From the NCBI GenBank assembly GCA_036568605.1, contig DATCSE010000612.1, positions 1 through 12,804 on the forward strand: a stretch of 12,804 nucleotides of DNA. Reading direction: 5' to 3'. The position numbers were made by a program, and so were the translations under genes. Positions 7,171-12,804 of the stretch are shown one piece after another. The DNA comes from DATCSE01 sp036568605 (GTDB lineage Bacteria > Pseudomonadota > Gammaproteobacteria > Burkholderiales > Burkholderiaceae_C). The notes beneath the pieces were generated by a model. That model was not told the origin of the DNA. It saw only the letters and a list, made by a program, of their open reading frames with translations, and did not search any database. Within the stretch, counting starts at the first letter, position 1, and each line of letters starts with the position of its first letter.

Positions 7171-7189
7171 CTGATCACAACCCGAAGAT
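7161..7189 (+). promoter_or_regulatory. predicted promoter of the ABC operon
   Basis: TTGTCT (7161-7166), 17 bp, GAAGAT (7184-7189). The -35 lies within the right part of the operator palindrome. The CCGAAGATTCG block (7182-7192) is kept in the operon 1 promoter at the identical distance from the operator, which supports a functional -10. Transcription would start near 7196 and give a leader of about 55 nt. Confidence 0.5.
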
Positions 7190-7251
7190 TCGCGCCGGCG
7201 GGCGGCAGGAAACGCGCCCTGTCACTCGGCAGTTGGAGGAGACCGCCCACG

Positions 7252-8742
7252 ATGCCCGCGTCACTGGTCGAAGCCCGCGACATCCGCAAGCGTTTCGGTG
7301 CCACCGAAGTGCTCAGAGGCGTGGACTTCTCGGTTCAAGTCGGCGAAGTCCATGCGCTGCTGGGCGGCAATGGTGCCGGCAAGTCGACGCTGATCAAGAT
7401 CATCACCGGCGTGCTGCCTCGGGACGGCGGCGAGTTGCTGATCGACGGCAGGCCCAGGGCCATCGCCGAAGCGCAGCCGGTCGCGGCCCACCTGGTGGCC
7501 GTGGTTCACCAGGAGATGGCGCTGCTGCCGCATCTCACGGTGGCCGAGAACATCGCGCTGCCGCAGCGGCGGCACGCCCTGGCCTGGATAGCCGCTGCGG
7601 CCTCGCGCGACAAGGCGCTGCAGGCCCTGACGCTGATCGACGCCGACTTCGCGCAGCAGGCGCTCGAGCGGCCGGTGTCGCAGCTCAGCCTGCACGAGCG
7701 TCAACTCGTCGAGATCGCGCGCACGCTGGCGTCCGGGGCGCGGCTGCTGCTGCTCGACGAGCCCACCGCCAACCTCACGGCCGCCGAATCGCAGCGCCTG
7801 TTCGACGTCCTGCGGCGCCTCGTCTCCAGGCAGTCCATCGGTGTCGTGTTCGTATCGCACCGCATGCGCGAGATCCGCGAGATCGCCGATGTCTGCAGCA
7901 TCCTGCGCAACGGCACCACCGTGGTCGATCGCGCGCGGCTGGTTCGCCTCAGCGATGCCGAGATCGTCGAGCGCATGGGGCAGGGCGACGCGGTGCGCTC
8001 GCTGCACCGCCGGTCGAGCGCGGCTCTATCGGCCCGCGATGCGCAAGCCGCGCTGCGCCTCGCGCACGCCGAGCTGAACCTGGAGATCGCGCCGGGAAGC
8101 ATCGTCGGGCTCGCGGGCGCGCCGGCCGGCCCGTCGCAACTCATCGACCAGCTCGTCGGCGCGCCGGGGCGTGCGGCGCATTGGCGCGTCACGCGCGGGG
8201 CGGTCGAGCTCGACACCCGCGATCCGCAACGCGCGTTGGCGTGCGGGGTCGGCTACGTCTCGGGCGACCGCGCCAACAAGGGCGTGCTGCACGCGCTGCC
8301 CATCGTCGACAACCTGATGGCGTCCCGGCGCGTGCTGGAGCGACGGTTCTGGGTGGCGCGATCCGAGGTACCGGACAGCCAGGCCTTGATCGACGGCCTG
8401 GCCGTCCAGGGCACGGCCTGGCAACTGCCCGCCACGCTGTCCGGGGGCACGCAGCAGAAGCTCCTGGTCGCGCGCTGGACCCGTCTGAAGCCTGCGGTGC
8501 TCGTCCTCGAGGAGCCGACCCGCGGCGTCGACATCGGCACGAAGCGCGAGATCTACGCGCAGATCCGCGAGCTCGCATCGCGCGGGACGACCGTGATCTG
8601 GTGGTCGACCGAAGCCGTCGAGCTTGTCGAGGTGTGCGACTGCGTGCTCGCGTTCGACCCCGATGGCCGGCCGACGCGCGTCCTGCAGCGCGATGACATC
8701 AGCGAAGAACGGCTGGCCGATGCCACCGGCATGGCCGCGTGA
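7252..8742 (+). CDS. sugar ABC transporter ATP-binding protein (RbsA/MglA-like, two ATPase domains)
   Basis: A 496-residue tandem ATPase of the CUT2 sugar importer family. Domain 1 (about 1-245): Walker A GGNGAGKST (38-46, Lys44), signature region SQLSLHERQ, Walker B LLLLDEPT (165-172) and H-loop VFVSHRM. Domain 2 (about 260-496): the P-loop position reads GLAGAPAGPSQ (286-296) without the lysine, but LSGGTQQK (396-403) and VLVLEEPT (416-423) are intact and the switch region reads VIWWSTEAVEL. A degenerate second P-loop is normal for RbsA-type proteins, though this one is more altered than usual. The ATG at 7252 is supported by GGAGGAGA (7235-7242). It is the first gene of operon 2 and energises the permease that follows 22 bp later. 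Confidence 0.93.
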   Translation: MPASLVEARDIRKRFGATEVLRGVDFSVQVGEVHALLGGNGAGKSTLIKIITGVLPRDGGELLIDGRPRAIAEAQPVAAHLVAVVHQEMALLPHLTVAENIALPQRRHALAWIAAAASRDKALQALTLIDADFAQQALERPVSQLSLHERQLVEIARTLASGARLLLLDEPTANLTAAESQRLFDVLRRLVSRQSIGVVFVSHRMREIREIADVCSILRNGTTVVDRARLVRLSDAEIVERMGQGDAVRSLHRRSSAALSARDAQAALRLAHAELNLEIAPGSIVGLAGAPAGPSQLIDQLVGAPGRAAHWRVTRGAVELDTRDPQRALACGVGYVSGDRANKGVLHALPIVDNLMASRRVLERRFWVARSEVPDSQALIDGLAVQGTAWQLPATLSGGTQQKLLVARWTRLKPAVLVLEEPTRGVDIGTKREIYAQIRELASRGTTVIWWSTEAVELVEVCDCVLAFDPDGRPTRVLQRDDISEERLADATGMAA

Positions 8743-8764
8743 CTGCGTCCCTGGAGACACCGGC

Positions 8765-9760
8765 ATGAACCAATCCGTGGGCGTCGCGCCCGTCACCTCG
8801 CGGCCGGCACCTGCGGCACGCCAGCGCTGGATCGCCGGCTACCGGACCGAGCTGGCGATCGGCGTCGCGATCGTGCTGCTCGAGCTGCTGGTGGGGGCGC
8901 TGATTCCCGCCGCGCTGAGCTGGGGCAACTTCGCGAACGTCATGCAGGCCGCCGCGCCGCTGATCATCATGGCCATCGGCGTGCTGCTGGTGGTCGTCAC
9001 CGGCGGGATCGATCTGTCGGTGGGCTCGGTCTTCTCGCTCAGCGGGATGGTGACCGCGCTGGCGATGGCGCACGGCGTCGGCGCGCTGGGCTCCAGCATC
9101 GCCGGGCTCGCCGTGGGGCTGGCGTGCGGCGCCTTCAACGGATTCCTGGTGGCCTGGATGGGCCTGGCTCCGTTCGTCGTCACGCTGATCACCTATGCCG
9201 TCGCGGGAAGCCTGGCATTCATCGTGACCAACGGGCACTCGATGCCCATCCCGGACGCCGACTACTGGCTGCTCAACGCCGGCAGCCTGGTCCCGGGCGT
9301 CGTCAACCACATGCTCTATTGCGTGCTGCTGCTGTTCATCGTCGAGCTGGTGCTCAAGAAGGTGGTGGTCGGGCGCTGGCTGTTCGCGGTCGGCAGCAGC
9401 AGCCAGGCCGCCGGGCTGCTGGGCATTCCGGTGCGCGGCGTGCGCCTGCTCGCGTATACCGCGTCGGGGCTGCTGGCGTCGTTCAGCGGCCTGGTCAGCA
9501 TCTCGTACATCAGCAACGCCGAGTCGACGGCGGGTTCGCCGCTGATGCTGCAGGCGATCGCCGCGGTCGTCATCGGCGGCGCCAGCCTCTCGGGCGGCAC
9601 CGGCTCGGCCGTCGGTGCGTTGCTGGGCGCGCTGATGATCACCGTGATCCAGAACGGCGTGAACCTCATCGGCATCAACAGCTTCTGGCAGGGCACGGTG
9701 ACCGGCCTGGTCATTCTCGCGGCCGCGTTGATCGATCGATTCAGCAAGCAACGGCGTTAG
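8765..9760 (+). CDS. sugar ABC transporter permease (RbsC-like)
   Basis: A 331-residue polytopic inner-membrane protein of the ribose/CUT2 permease family. The hallmark GIDLSVGS (81-88) is present, as is the C-terminal region AIAAVVIGGASLSGGTGS that contacts the ATPase, within about 8-10 hydrophobic segments. GGAGA (8753-8757) is 7 bp before the ATG. The protein would form the translocation channel, probably as a dimer, with the ATPase encoded upstream and the binding protein encoded downstream. Confidence 0.93.
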   Translation: MNQSVGVAPVTSRPAPAARQRWIAGYRTELAIGVAIVLLELLVGALIPAALSWGNFANVMQAAAPLIIMAIGVLLVVVTGGIDLSVGSVFSLSGMVTALAMAHGVGALGSSIAGLAVGLACGAFNGFLVAWMGLAPFVVTLITYAVAGSLAFIVTNGHSMPIPDADYWLLNAGSLVPGVVNHMLYCVLLLFIVELVLKKVVVGRWLFAVGSSSQAAGLLGIPVRGVRLLAYTASGLLASFSGLVSISYISNAESTAGSPLMLQAIAAVVIGGASLSGGTGSAVGALLGALMITVIQNGVNLIGINSFWQGTVTGLVILAAALIDRFSKQRR

Positions 9761-9810
9761 CGGCCATGCACACCGGCGAAAGCCACTTCCAACGACAAAG
9801 GAGACCCACG

Positions 9811-10815
9811 ATGAAGAACCCACTCGACAGGACCCTGCACCGCGTACTGGCCGCCGGTGCGCTGATGCTGGCCGCGGCCATGGCCGTACCCGGCGCGGCC
9901 CAGGCTCAGGACAAGAAGCTGACCGTGGCCTACATCGCGCCGTCGCTGGACATCAGCTACTGGCAGTGGGTGGGCTACGGCGTCAAGTCCAAGGCGGCGG
10001 AGCTCGGCATGAACTACGTCGAGTACACCAGCGAGAACTCGCCGGCCAAGCAGATGGACAACATCCGCACGGCCGTGACCAAGGGCGTCGACGCGATCGT
10101 GATCGGACCGGTCAGCTCCACGAGCACGCCGCCGGTGCTGGCCTACCTCAAGGAGAAGAAGGTGCCGATCGCGTTCGCCGGCATCGGCCCGCAGCCGGGC
10201 CAGACCGACTACACCTCGGCCGTGACGGCCAACAACTACGACACCGGCAAGGCGCAGGGCAGCTTCGTCTGCAAGCTCGCGAAGGAGCGCGGCGGCAACA
10301 AGGTCGGCATGCTGTCGCTGCCGCAGGACCGAGAGAACGCGCAGAAGTACCTCAAGGGCGCATCCGAATCGTTCAAGGCCGACGGCTGCGAGCTCGTGCA
10401 GATGCTGCAGACGCGTGGCCTGACGGTGAACGAAGCGGTCGCGCAGGCCAACGACCTGCTCACCGCGCATCCGGACGTCAAGGCGATCTACGGCATGTAC
10501 GACGAAGCGGGCACCGGCGCGGTCAAGGCGCTGCAGACACGCAACCTCGTCGGCAAGGTGGCGGTGGTGACGGCCGACGGCAGCCCGACCACCATCAAGC
10601 TGCTGCGCGACGGCGCGATCCAGGGAATCTTCCTGCAGGAGGCCGGCGGCCAGGGCATAGACGGAACGGAGCAGGTCTACAACGCGCTGAAGGGCAAGGC
10701 CACGACCAAGGAACTCGCCCTCGTGATGCCGCTGGTGACCAGCGAGACGATCACCGATCCCAAGGTGCAGGCCACCGTCAAGCGCGTGTACCCGCCCTCG
10801 GCCGGCGCCTACTGA
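9811..10815 (+). CDS. sugar ABC transporter substrate-binding protein (Peripla_BP_4 / RbsB-like)
   Basis: A 334-residue periplasmic binding protein. It has a Sec signal peptide: short basic start, hydrophobic core (about 12-27) and predicted cleavage after AQA at residue 32. The mature part begins KLTVAYIAPSLDISYWQWVGYGVKSKAAELG, as in ribose-binding-type proteins, continues with the NIRTAVTKGVDAIVIGP segment, and has TADGSPTTIKLLRDGAIQGIFLQEA near the second lobe. Two cysteines (in SFVCKLAKE and KADGCEL) could form a disulfide. AAGGAGA (9798-9804) precedes the ATG by 6 bp. The fold and role are clear; the ligand is unknown, presumably the sugar or polyol that operon 2 is built for. Confidence 0.93.
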   Translation: MKNPLDRTLHRVLAAGALMLAAAMAVPGAAQAQDKKLTVAYIAPSLDISYWQWVGYGVKSKAAELGMNYVEYTSENSPAKQMDNIRTAVTKGVDAIVIGPVSSTSTPPVLAYLKEKKVPIAFAGIGPQPGQTDYTSAVTANNYDTGKAQGSFVCKLAKERGGNKVGMLSLPQDRENAQKYLKGASESFKADGCELVQMLQTRGLTVNEAVAQANDLLTAHPDVKAIYGMYDEAGTGAVKALQTRNLVGKVAVVTADGSPTTIKLLRDGAIQGIFLQEAGGQGIDGTEQVYNALKGKATTKELALVMPLVTSETITDPKVQATVKRVYPPSAGAY

Positions 10816-10847
10816 GGCACGGCGCGGACCAGACAACGGGCGACGCC

Positions 10848-11747
10848 ATGGACGACAGTTTTCCGATCATCGACCCCCATCACCACCTGTGGGACCTCGA
10901 GAACCACCGGTACCCCTGGCTGCAGGACGGCGTGAAGCCCATCGTGTTCGGCGACTACACGGCGCTGTGCAAGAGCTATTTGCTGGAGGACTTCCTGGCC
11001 GACGCGCGCCGCCAGAACGTCGTCAAGTCGGTGCACCTCGACGTCGGCTACGACCCGGCGAACCCGGTCGGTGAGACCCGCTGGCTGCAGGCGCTCGCCG
11101 ACCGGCACGGCTACCCGCACGGCATCGTCGGTTATGCGGACCTGTCGCGGCCCGACGTCGAGGACCTGCTGGCCGCGCACTGCGAGGCACCGAACTTCCG
11201 CGGCATCCGCCAGTCGCTCAACTATGACCCCGATCCGGTCAAGACCTACCTGGACCGGCCCGGGGTTTCGATGGAAGCCGACTGGCGCCGCGGCTTCGCG
11301 AAGCTGCGCAGCTTCGGCCTGTCGTTCGACCTGCAGATCTACTGGCCGCAGATGGCGGAGTGCCTGGAACTCGCGCGCGCCTTCCCCGACCAGCCCATCA
11401 TCCTCGACCACACCGGCATGCCGGTGGATCAGTCACCGGCCGGCTTCGAAGGCTGGCGCAACGGCATGCGCTTGCTGGCGCAGGCACCCAACGTGGCCTG
11501 CAAGATTTCCGGCCTCGGCATGGGCAACTTCCACTGGAAGCCGGAAGACTTGCGGCCCTGGGTGCTGACCGCGATCGATGCATTCGGCGTCGATCGCTGC
11601 ATGTTCGCGAGCAACTTCCCGGTGGACAAGCTGTTCAGCTCGTACGACGCGATCTTCGACACGTTCAAGGCGATCACCCGCGACTTCGCACCGGCCGACA
11701 GGCGCAAGCTGTTTCACGACAACGCGCAGCGCTTCTATCGGCTGTGA
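10848..11747 (+). CDS. amidohydrolase-2 family protein (COG3618-like, possible lactonase)
   Basis: A 299-residue TIM-barrel hydrolase of the amidohydrolase-2 type. It has the N-terminal metal motif DPHHHLWD (9-16, His11 and His13), a FDLQIYWPQM strand, ILDHTG with His188, and a C-terminal FASNFPVD (254-260 region). Most relatives have Asp at the SD(W/F)P position; here it is Asn256, with Asp260 nearby. Characterised COG3618 members include L-fuconolactonase and other sugar-acid lactonases, so hydrolysis of an aldonolactone made by a dehydrogenase is a reasonable guess in this context. The ribosome binding site is weak, but the gene is only 32 bp after the binding protein and is probably the last gene of operon 2. 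Confidence 0.85.
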   Translation: MDDSFPIIDPHHHLWDLENHRYPWLQDGVKPIVFGDYTALCKSYLLEDFLADARRQNVVKSVHLDVGYDPANPVGETRWLQALADRHGYPHGIVGYADLSRPDVEDLLAAHCEAPNFRGIRQSLNYDPDPVKTYLDRPGVSMEADWRRGFAKLRSFGLSFDLQIYWPQMAECLELARAFPDQPIILDHTGMPVDQSPAGFEGWRNGMRLLAQAPNVACKISGLGMGNFHWKPEDLRPWVLTAIDAFGVDRCMFASNFPVDKLFSSYDAIFDTFKAITRDFAPADRRKLFHDNAQRFYRL

Positions 11748-11852
11748 TGTCCAGTGCCGACTGGGGAACGGTTCGCGGCCGCTTCGCGACGAGCTTCGTG
11801 ATCGTTTCGTCTTCGGCGTTCGATGCGAGCGCCGTCTTCGCTGCCTCCGGCG

Positions 11853-12410
11853 CTACTTCAGCTCCACCTTGATGCCGTCGTCCAGCACCGTGATGTCCCC
11901 GATCTCGTAGGTCTTGCTGCCGAAGCTCAGCTCTTCGACCGTGAAGGTGCGCAGAACTCGGCCCTGCAGCAATTCTTGCGCGACCAGGCCGCCGATCTGC
12001 TGCAGCCGTTGCGCGTCTTCGCCTCCGACGCCTTGCAGTTCCAGGCGCTCGGCTTTGGGCTGCTCGAGACGCAGAGCACGCGCCGGTGCGTCATAGCGCA
12101 GCGCACTGCTGATCGCGATCGTGCCATCGACACGACCCGCCCGCAGCAGCGGACTGGCGATCGTCACACGGGCCGTGATGGCCGCGCGGTTGGCCGCCGG
12201 ATTCAAGCCGAGTTGCGGGTCGCTGAGCGCGACCGAGACGATCTCGGCGTAGCGCTGCGACATGGGGAACTGTTTGGCGATCATGGCCTGCAGCTCGGAA
12301 CGCGTGGCCGTGTATTCGCTCGTCCAGAAGTTGAAGGCAGCCCATGCGGGCCACGGCAGCGCGATGGCCAGCGTGGCCAGGCACAGTCGGCGACGGGAAC
12401 AGGGCACCAT
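11853..12410 (-). CDS. DUF1439 family secreted/periplasmic protein
   Basis: A 185-residue protein with an N-terminal signal sequence (Arg6-Arg8, hydrophobic 9-22, probable cleavage near AWA-A at 24-25). The mature part resembles DUF1439 proteins such as E. coli YceB: an early helix with QAMIAKQFPMSQRY, a LSDPQLGLNP segment, and a C-terminal YEIGDITVLDDGIKVELK ending. Unlike YceB it shows no lipobox cysteine. The molecular function is unknown; relatives have a lipid-binding-like fold. It is convergent with operon 2 and unrelated to it in kind. The start codon has no clear Shine-Dalgarno. The inverted-repeat element begins 32 bp upstream, so any native promoter may have been displaced. Confidence 0.8.
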   Translation of the reverse strand: MVPCSRRRLCLATLAIALPWPAWAAFNFWTSEYTATRSELQAMIAKQFPMSQRYAEIVSVALSDPQLGLNPAANRAAITARVTIASPLLRAGRVDGTIAISSALRYDAPARALRLEQPKAERLELQGVGGEDAQRLQQIGGLVAQELLQGRVLRTFTVEELSFGSKTYEIGDITVLDDGIKVELK

Positions 12411-12442
12411 GGGGCCAAGGTGAATCGAAGACGCTCAGGGGA

Positions 12443-12475
12443 CTAGTCCAGTGAAACAGAGGAATCGGCTGTGCG
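12443..12475 (+). repeat. terminal inverted repeat, left copy (33 bp)
   Basis: It begins CTAGTCCAGTG and ends GGCTGTGCG; exact reverse complement of 12684-12716 with no mismatch. Confidence 0.9.
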
Positions 12476-12576
12476 TGAACGCCTGAAAGGGCTGCAATCT
12501 AGGCGCGAAGCCGCCGATGTGGCAGGCCCCACATCAAGGCTTCGCAACGACGAGTGCGGCCCTTTCAGGCGTTCAC
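12475..12576 (+). repeat. internal hairpin arm 1
   Basis: Three stacked stems: an 18-bp perfect pairing (12475-12492 with 12559-12576), extendable to 22 bp with one G-T wobble; GCGAAGCC with GGCTTCGC (12505-12512 with 12538-12545); and GATGTGG with CCACATC (12516-12522 with 12529-12535) around a 6-nt loop. Confidence 0.85.
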
Positions 12577-12583
12577 CCTTCGG

Positions 12584-12684
12584 GCCGGGGTCTGCGAGGG
12601 CGCGCCGCGGCGTTGCAGCGCTTGCCCAGGCGGCCAGCCTGGGCCGCGCGCTGCGCCTTGCGGCGCGCCCTCGCAGACCCCGGC
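12584..12684 (+). repeat. internal hairpin arm 2
   Basis: A perfect 25-bp pairing (12584-12608 with 12660-12684), then GCAGCGC with GCGCTGC (12615-12621 with 12648-12654), then GCCCAGG with CCTGGGC (12624-12630 with 12638-12644) around a 7-nt loop. Between the two arms, CC-TTCG-GG (12577-12584) could itself form a small C(UUCG)G tetraloop in RNA. Confidence 0.85.
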
Positions 12685-12716
12685 GCACAGCCGATTCCTC
12701 TGTTTCACTGGACTAG
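12684..12716 (-). repeat. terminal inverted repeat, right copy (33 bp)
   Basis: It begins CGCACAGCCG and ends ACTGGACTAG; exact reverse complement of 12443-12475. Confidence 0.9.
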
Positions 12717-12728
12717 GGTACTTCCTGT

Positions 12729-12775
12729 TTCTGACGCAGTTCAATTGACGCTATGATGATGACAGTTGATTCAAC
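12729..12775 (+). promoter_or_regulatory. candidate promoter-operator of a gene beyond the right edge
   Basis: A good -10, TATGAT (12752-12757), follows a weak -35, TTCTGA (12729-12734), by 17 bp. The -10 is flanked by two palindromes: TCAATTGA (12741-12748) and GTTGATTCAAC (12765-12775). Repressor sites on both sides of a -10 are common, for instance for MarR-like proteins. The 88 bases from 12717 to the end are 41% GC by hand count, far below the rest of the window. The ATG at 12787 stays open to the edge, but six codons are not enough to call a gene. Confidence 0.35.
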
Positions 12776-12804
12776 GATGAATATTTATGCAATCTAGTCT
12801 GCCC

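Larger units (their letters stand above)
12443..12716. mobile_element. nested inverted-repeat element, candidate MITE-like foldback
   Basis: A perfect 33-bp terminal inverted repeat (12443-12475 with 12684-12716) encloses two long internal hairpins, so a single strand would fold into a three-way junction of about 274 nt. The outermost bases on both sides are CTAG. Because CTAG is its own complement, it could equally be a target duplication (4-bp CTAG as for IS5-type elements, or TA within CTAG as for IS630/Tc1-type elements). No transposase or convincing gene lies inside; the open frames across it are by-products of the symmetry. The whole 12411-12804 stretch otherwise contains no supported gene. 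Alternative readings are a structured RNA or a large REP-like repeat. Confidence 0.6.

Noticed and set aside
11748..11852. Terminator after the amidohydrolase gene
   Set aside because: Only a small stem CCAGT-GCCG-ACTGG (11751-11764) is visible, with no T-run after it; too weak to call in GC-rich DNA.
12443..12716. Two open frames of 81 codons on opposite strands across the foldback element
   Set aside because: Both end in the same peptide because they read the two copies of the terminal inverted repeat; their Arg/Ala-rich content and lack of ribosome binding sites argue against coding.
12753..12797. Short peptide of 14 codons beginning with three ATG codons
   Set aside because: Very short, no ribosome binding site, and overlaps the predicted -10 and operator palindrome.
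12787..12804. Start of a gene at ATG 12787 running off the right edge
   Set aside because: Only six codons are visible and there is no ribosome binding site; possible but not supportable from this window.
1..12804. tRNA, rRNA, CRISPR array or phage attachment site
   Set aside because: I looked for cloverleaf-like, rRNA-like and regularly spaced direct repeats and saw none; the only strong repeats are the foldback element and the paired promoters.

Overview
The window looks like chromosomal DNA of a high-GC betaproteobacterium, most likely Burkholderiales. The reasons are strongly GC-biased third codon positions, repeated GGAGA-type ribosome binding sites, and the mix of TRAP and CUT2-type ABC uptake systems, a GcvA-like LysR regulator and a DUF1439 protein. 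This placement is inference from gene content; no rRNA or tRNA gene is present to confirm it.

Layout. The left edge (3-380) holds the C-terminal end of an alpha/beta hydrolase. Then comes operon 1 on the plus strand (549-6173): an SDR dehydrogenase, a TRAP solute-binding protein, a fused TRAP permease (DctQ-DctM) and a transketolase split into two subunits whose genes overlap by 4 bp. A LysR regulator (6220-7104, minus) faces operon 1 tail to tail. Divergent from it is operon 2 on the plus strand (7252-11747): a ribose/CUT2-type ABC importer (ATPase, permease, binding protein) followed by a COG3618-type amidohydrolase/lactonase. A DUF1439 secreted protein (11853-12410, minus) faces operon 2. 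The last 394 bases contain no convincing gene but hold a 274-bp nested inverted-repeat element (12443-12716). It is followed by an AT-rich stretch (41% GC by hand count) that looks like the promoter-operator of a gene beyond the right edge.

How it fits together. The regions upstream of operon 1 (394-461) and operon 2 (7125-7192) align without gaps: 36 of 46 positions match in an operator-like block, and 10 of 11 match in a -10-like block at exactly the same offset. The operon 2 copy lies between the lysR gene and the ABC operon and contains a perfect 7-bp inverted repeat with a 9-bp spacer that overlaps the predicted -35. The simplest reading is one LysR-controlled regulon. An ABC importer and a TRAP importer bring in a sugar and possibly a related acid; an NAD-type SDR and a lactonase-like amidohydrolase provide oxidation and lactone hydrolysis; a divergent split transketolase handles a ketose intermediate. 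The substrate cannot be read from the sequence. The transketolase lacks two histidines typical of the classical enzyme, so a non-standard substrate is plausible.

The most unusual structure is the foldback element at the right end. A perfect 33-bp terminal inverted repeat encloses two further long hairpins, giving a predicted three-way junction. It is bounded by CTAG on both sides, which suggests a non-autonomous mobile element.
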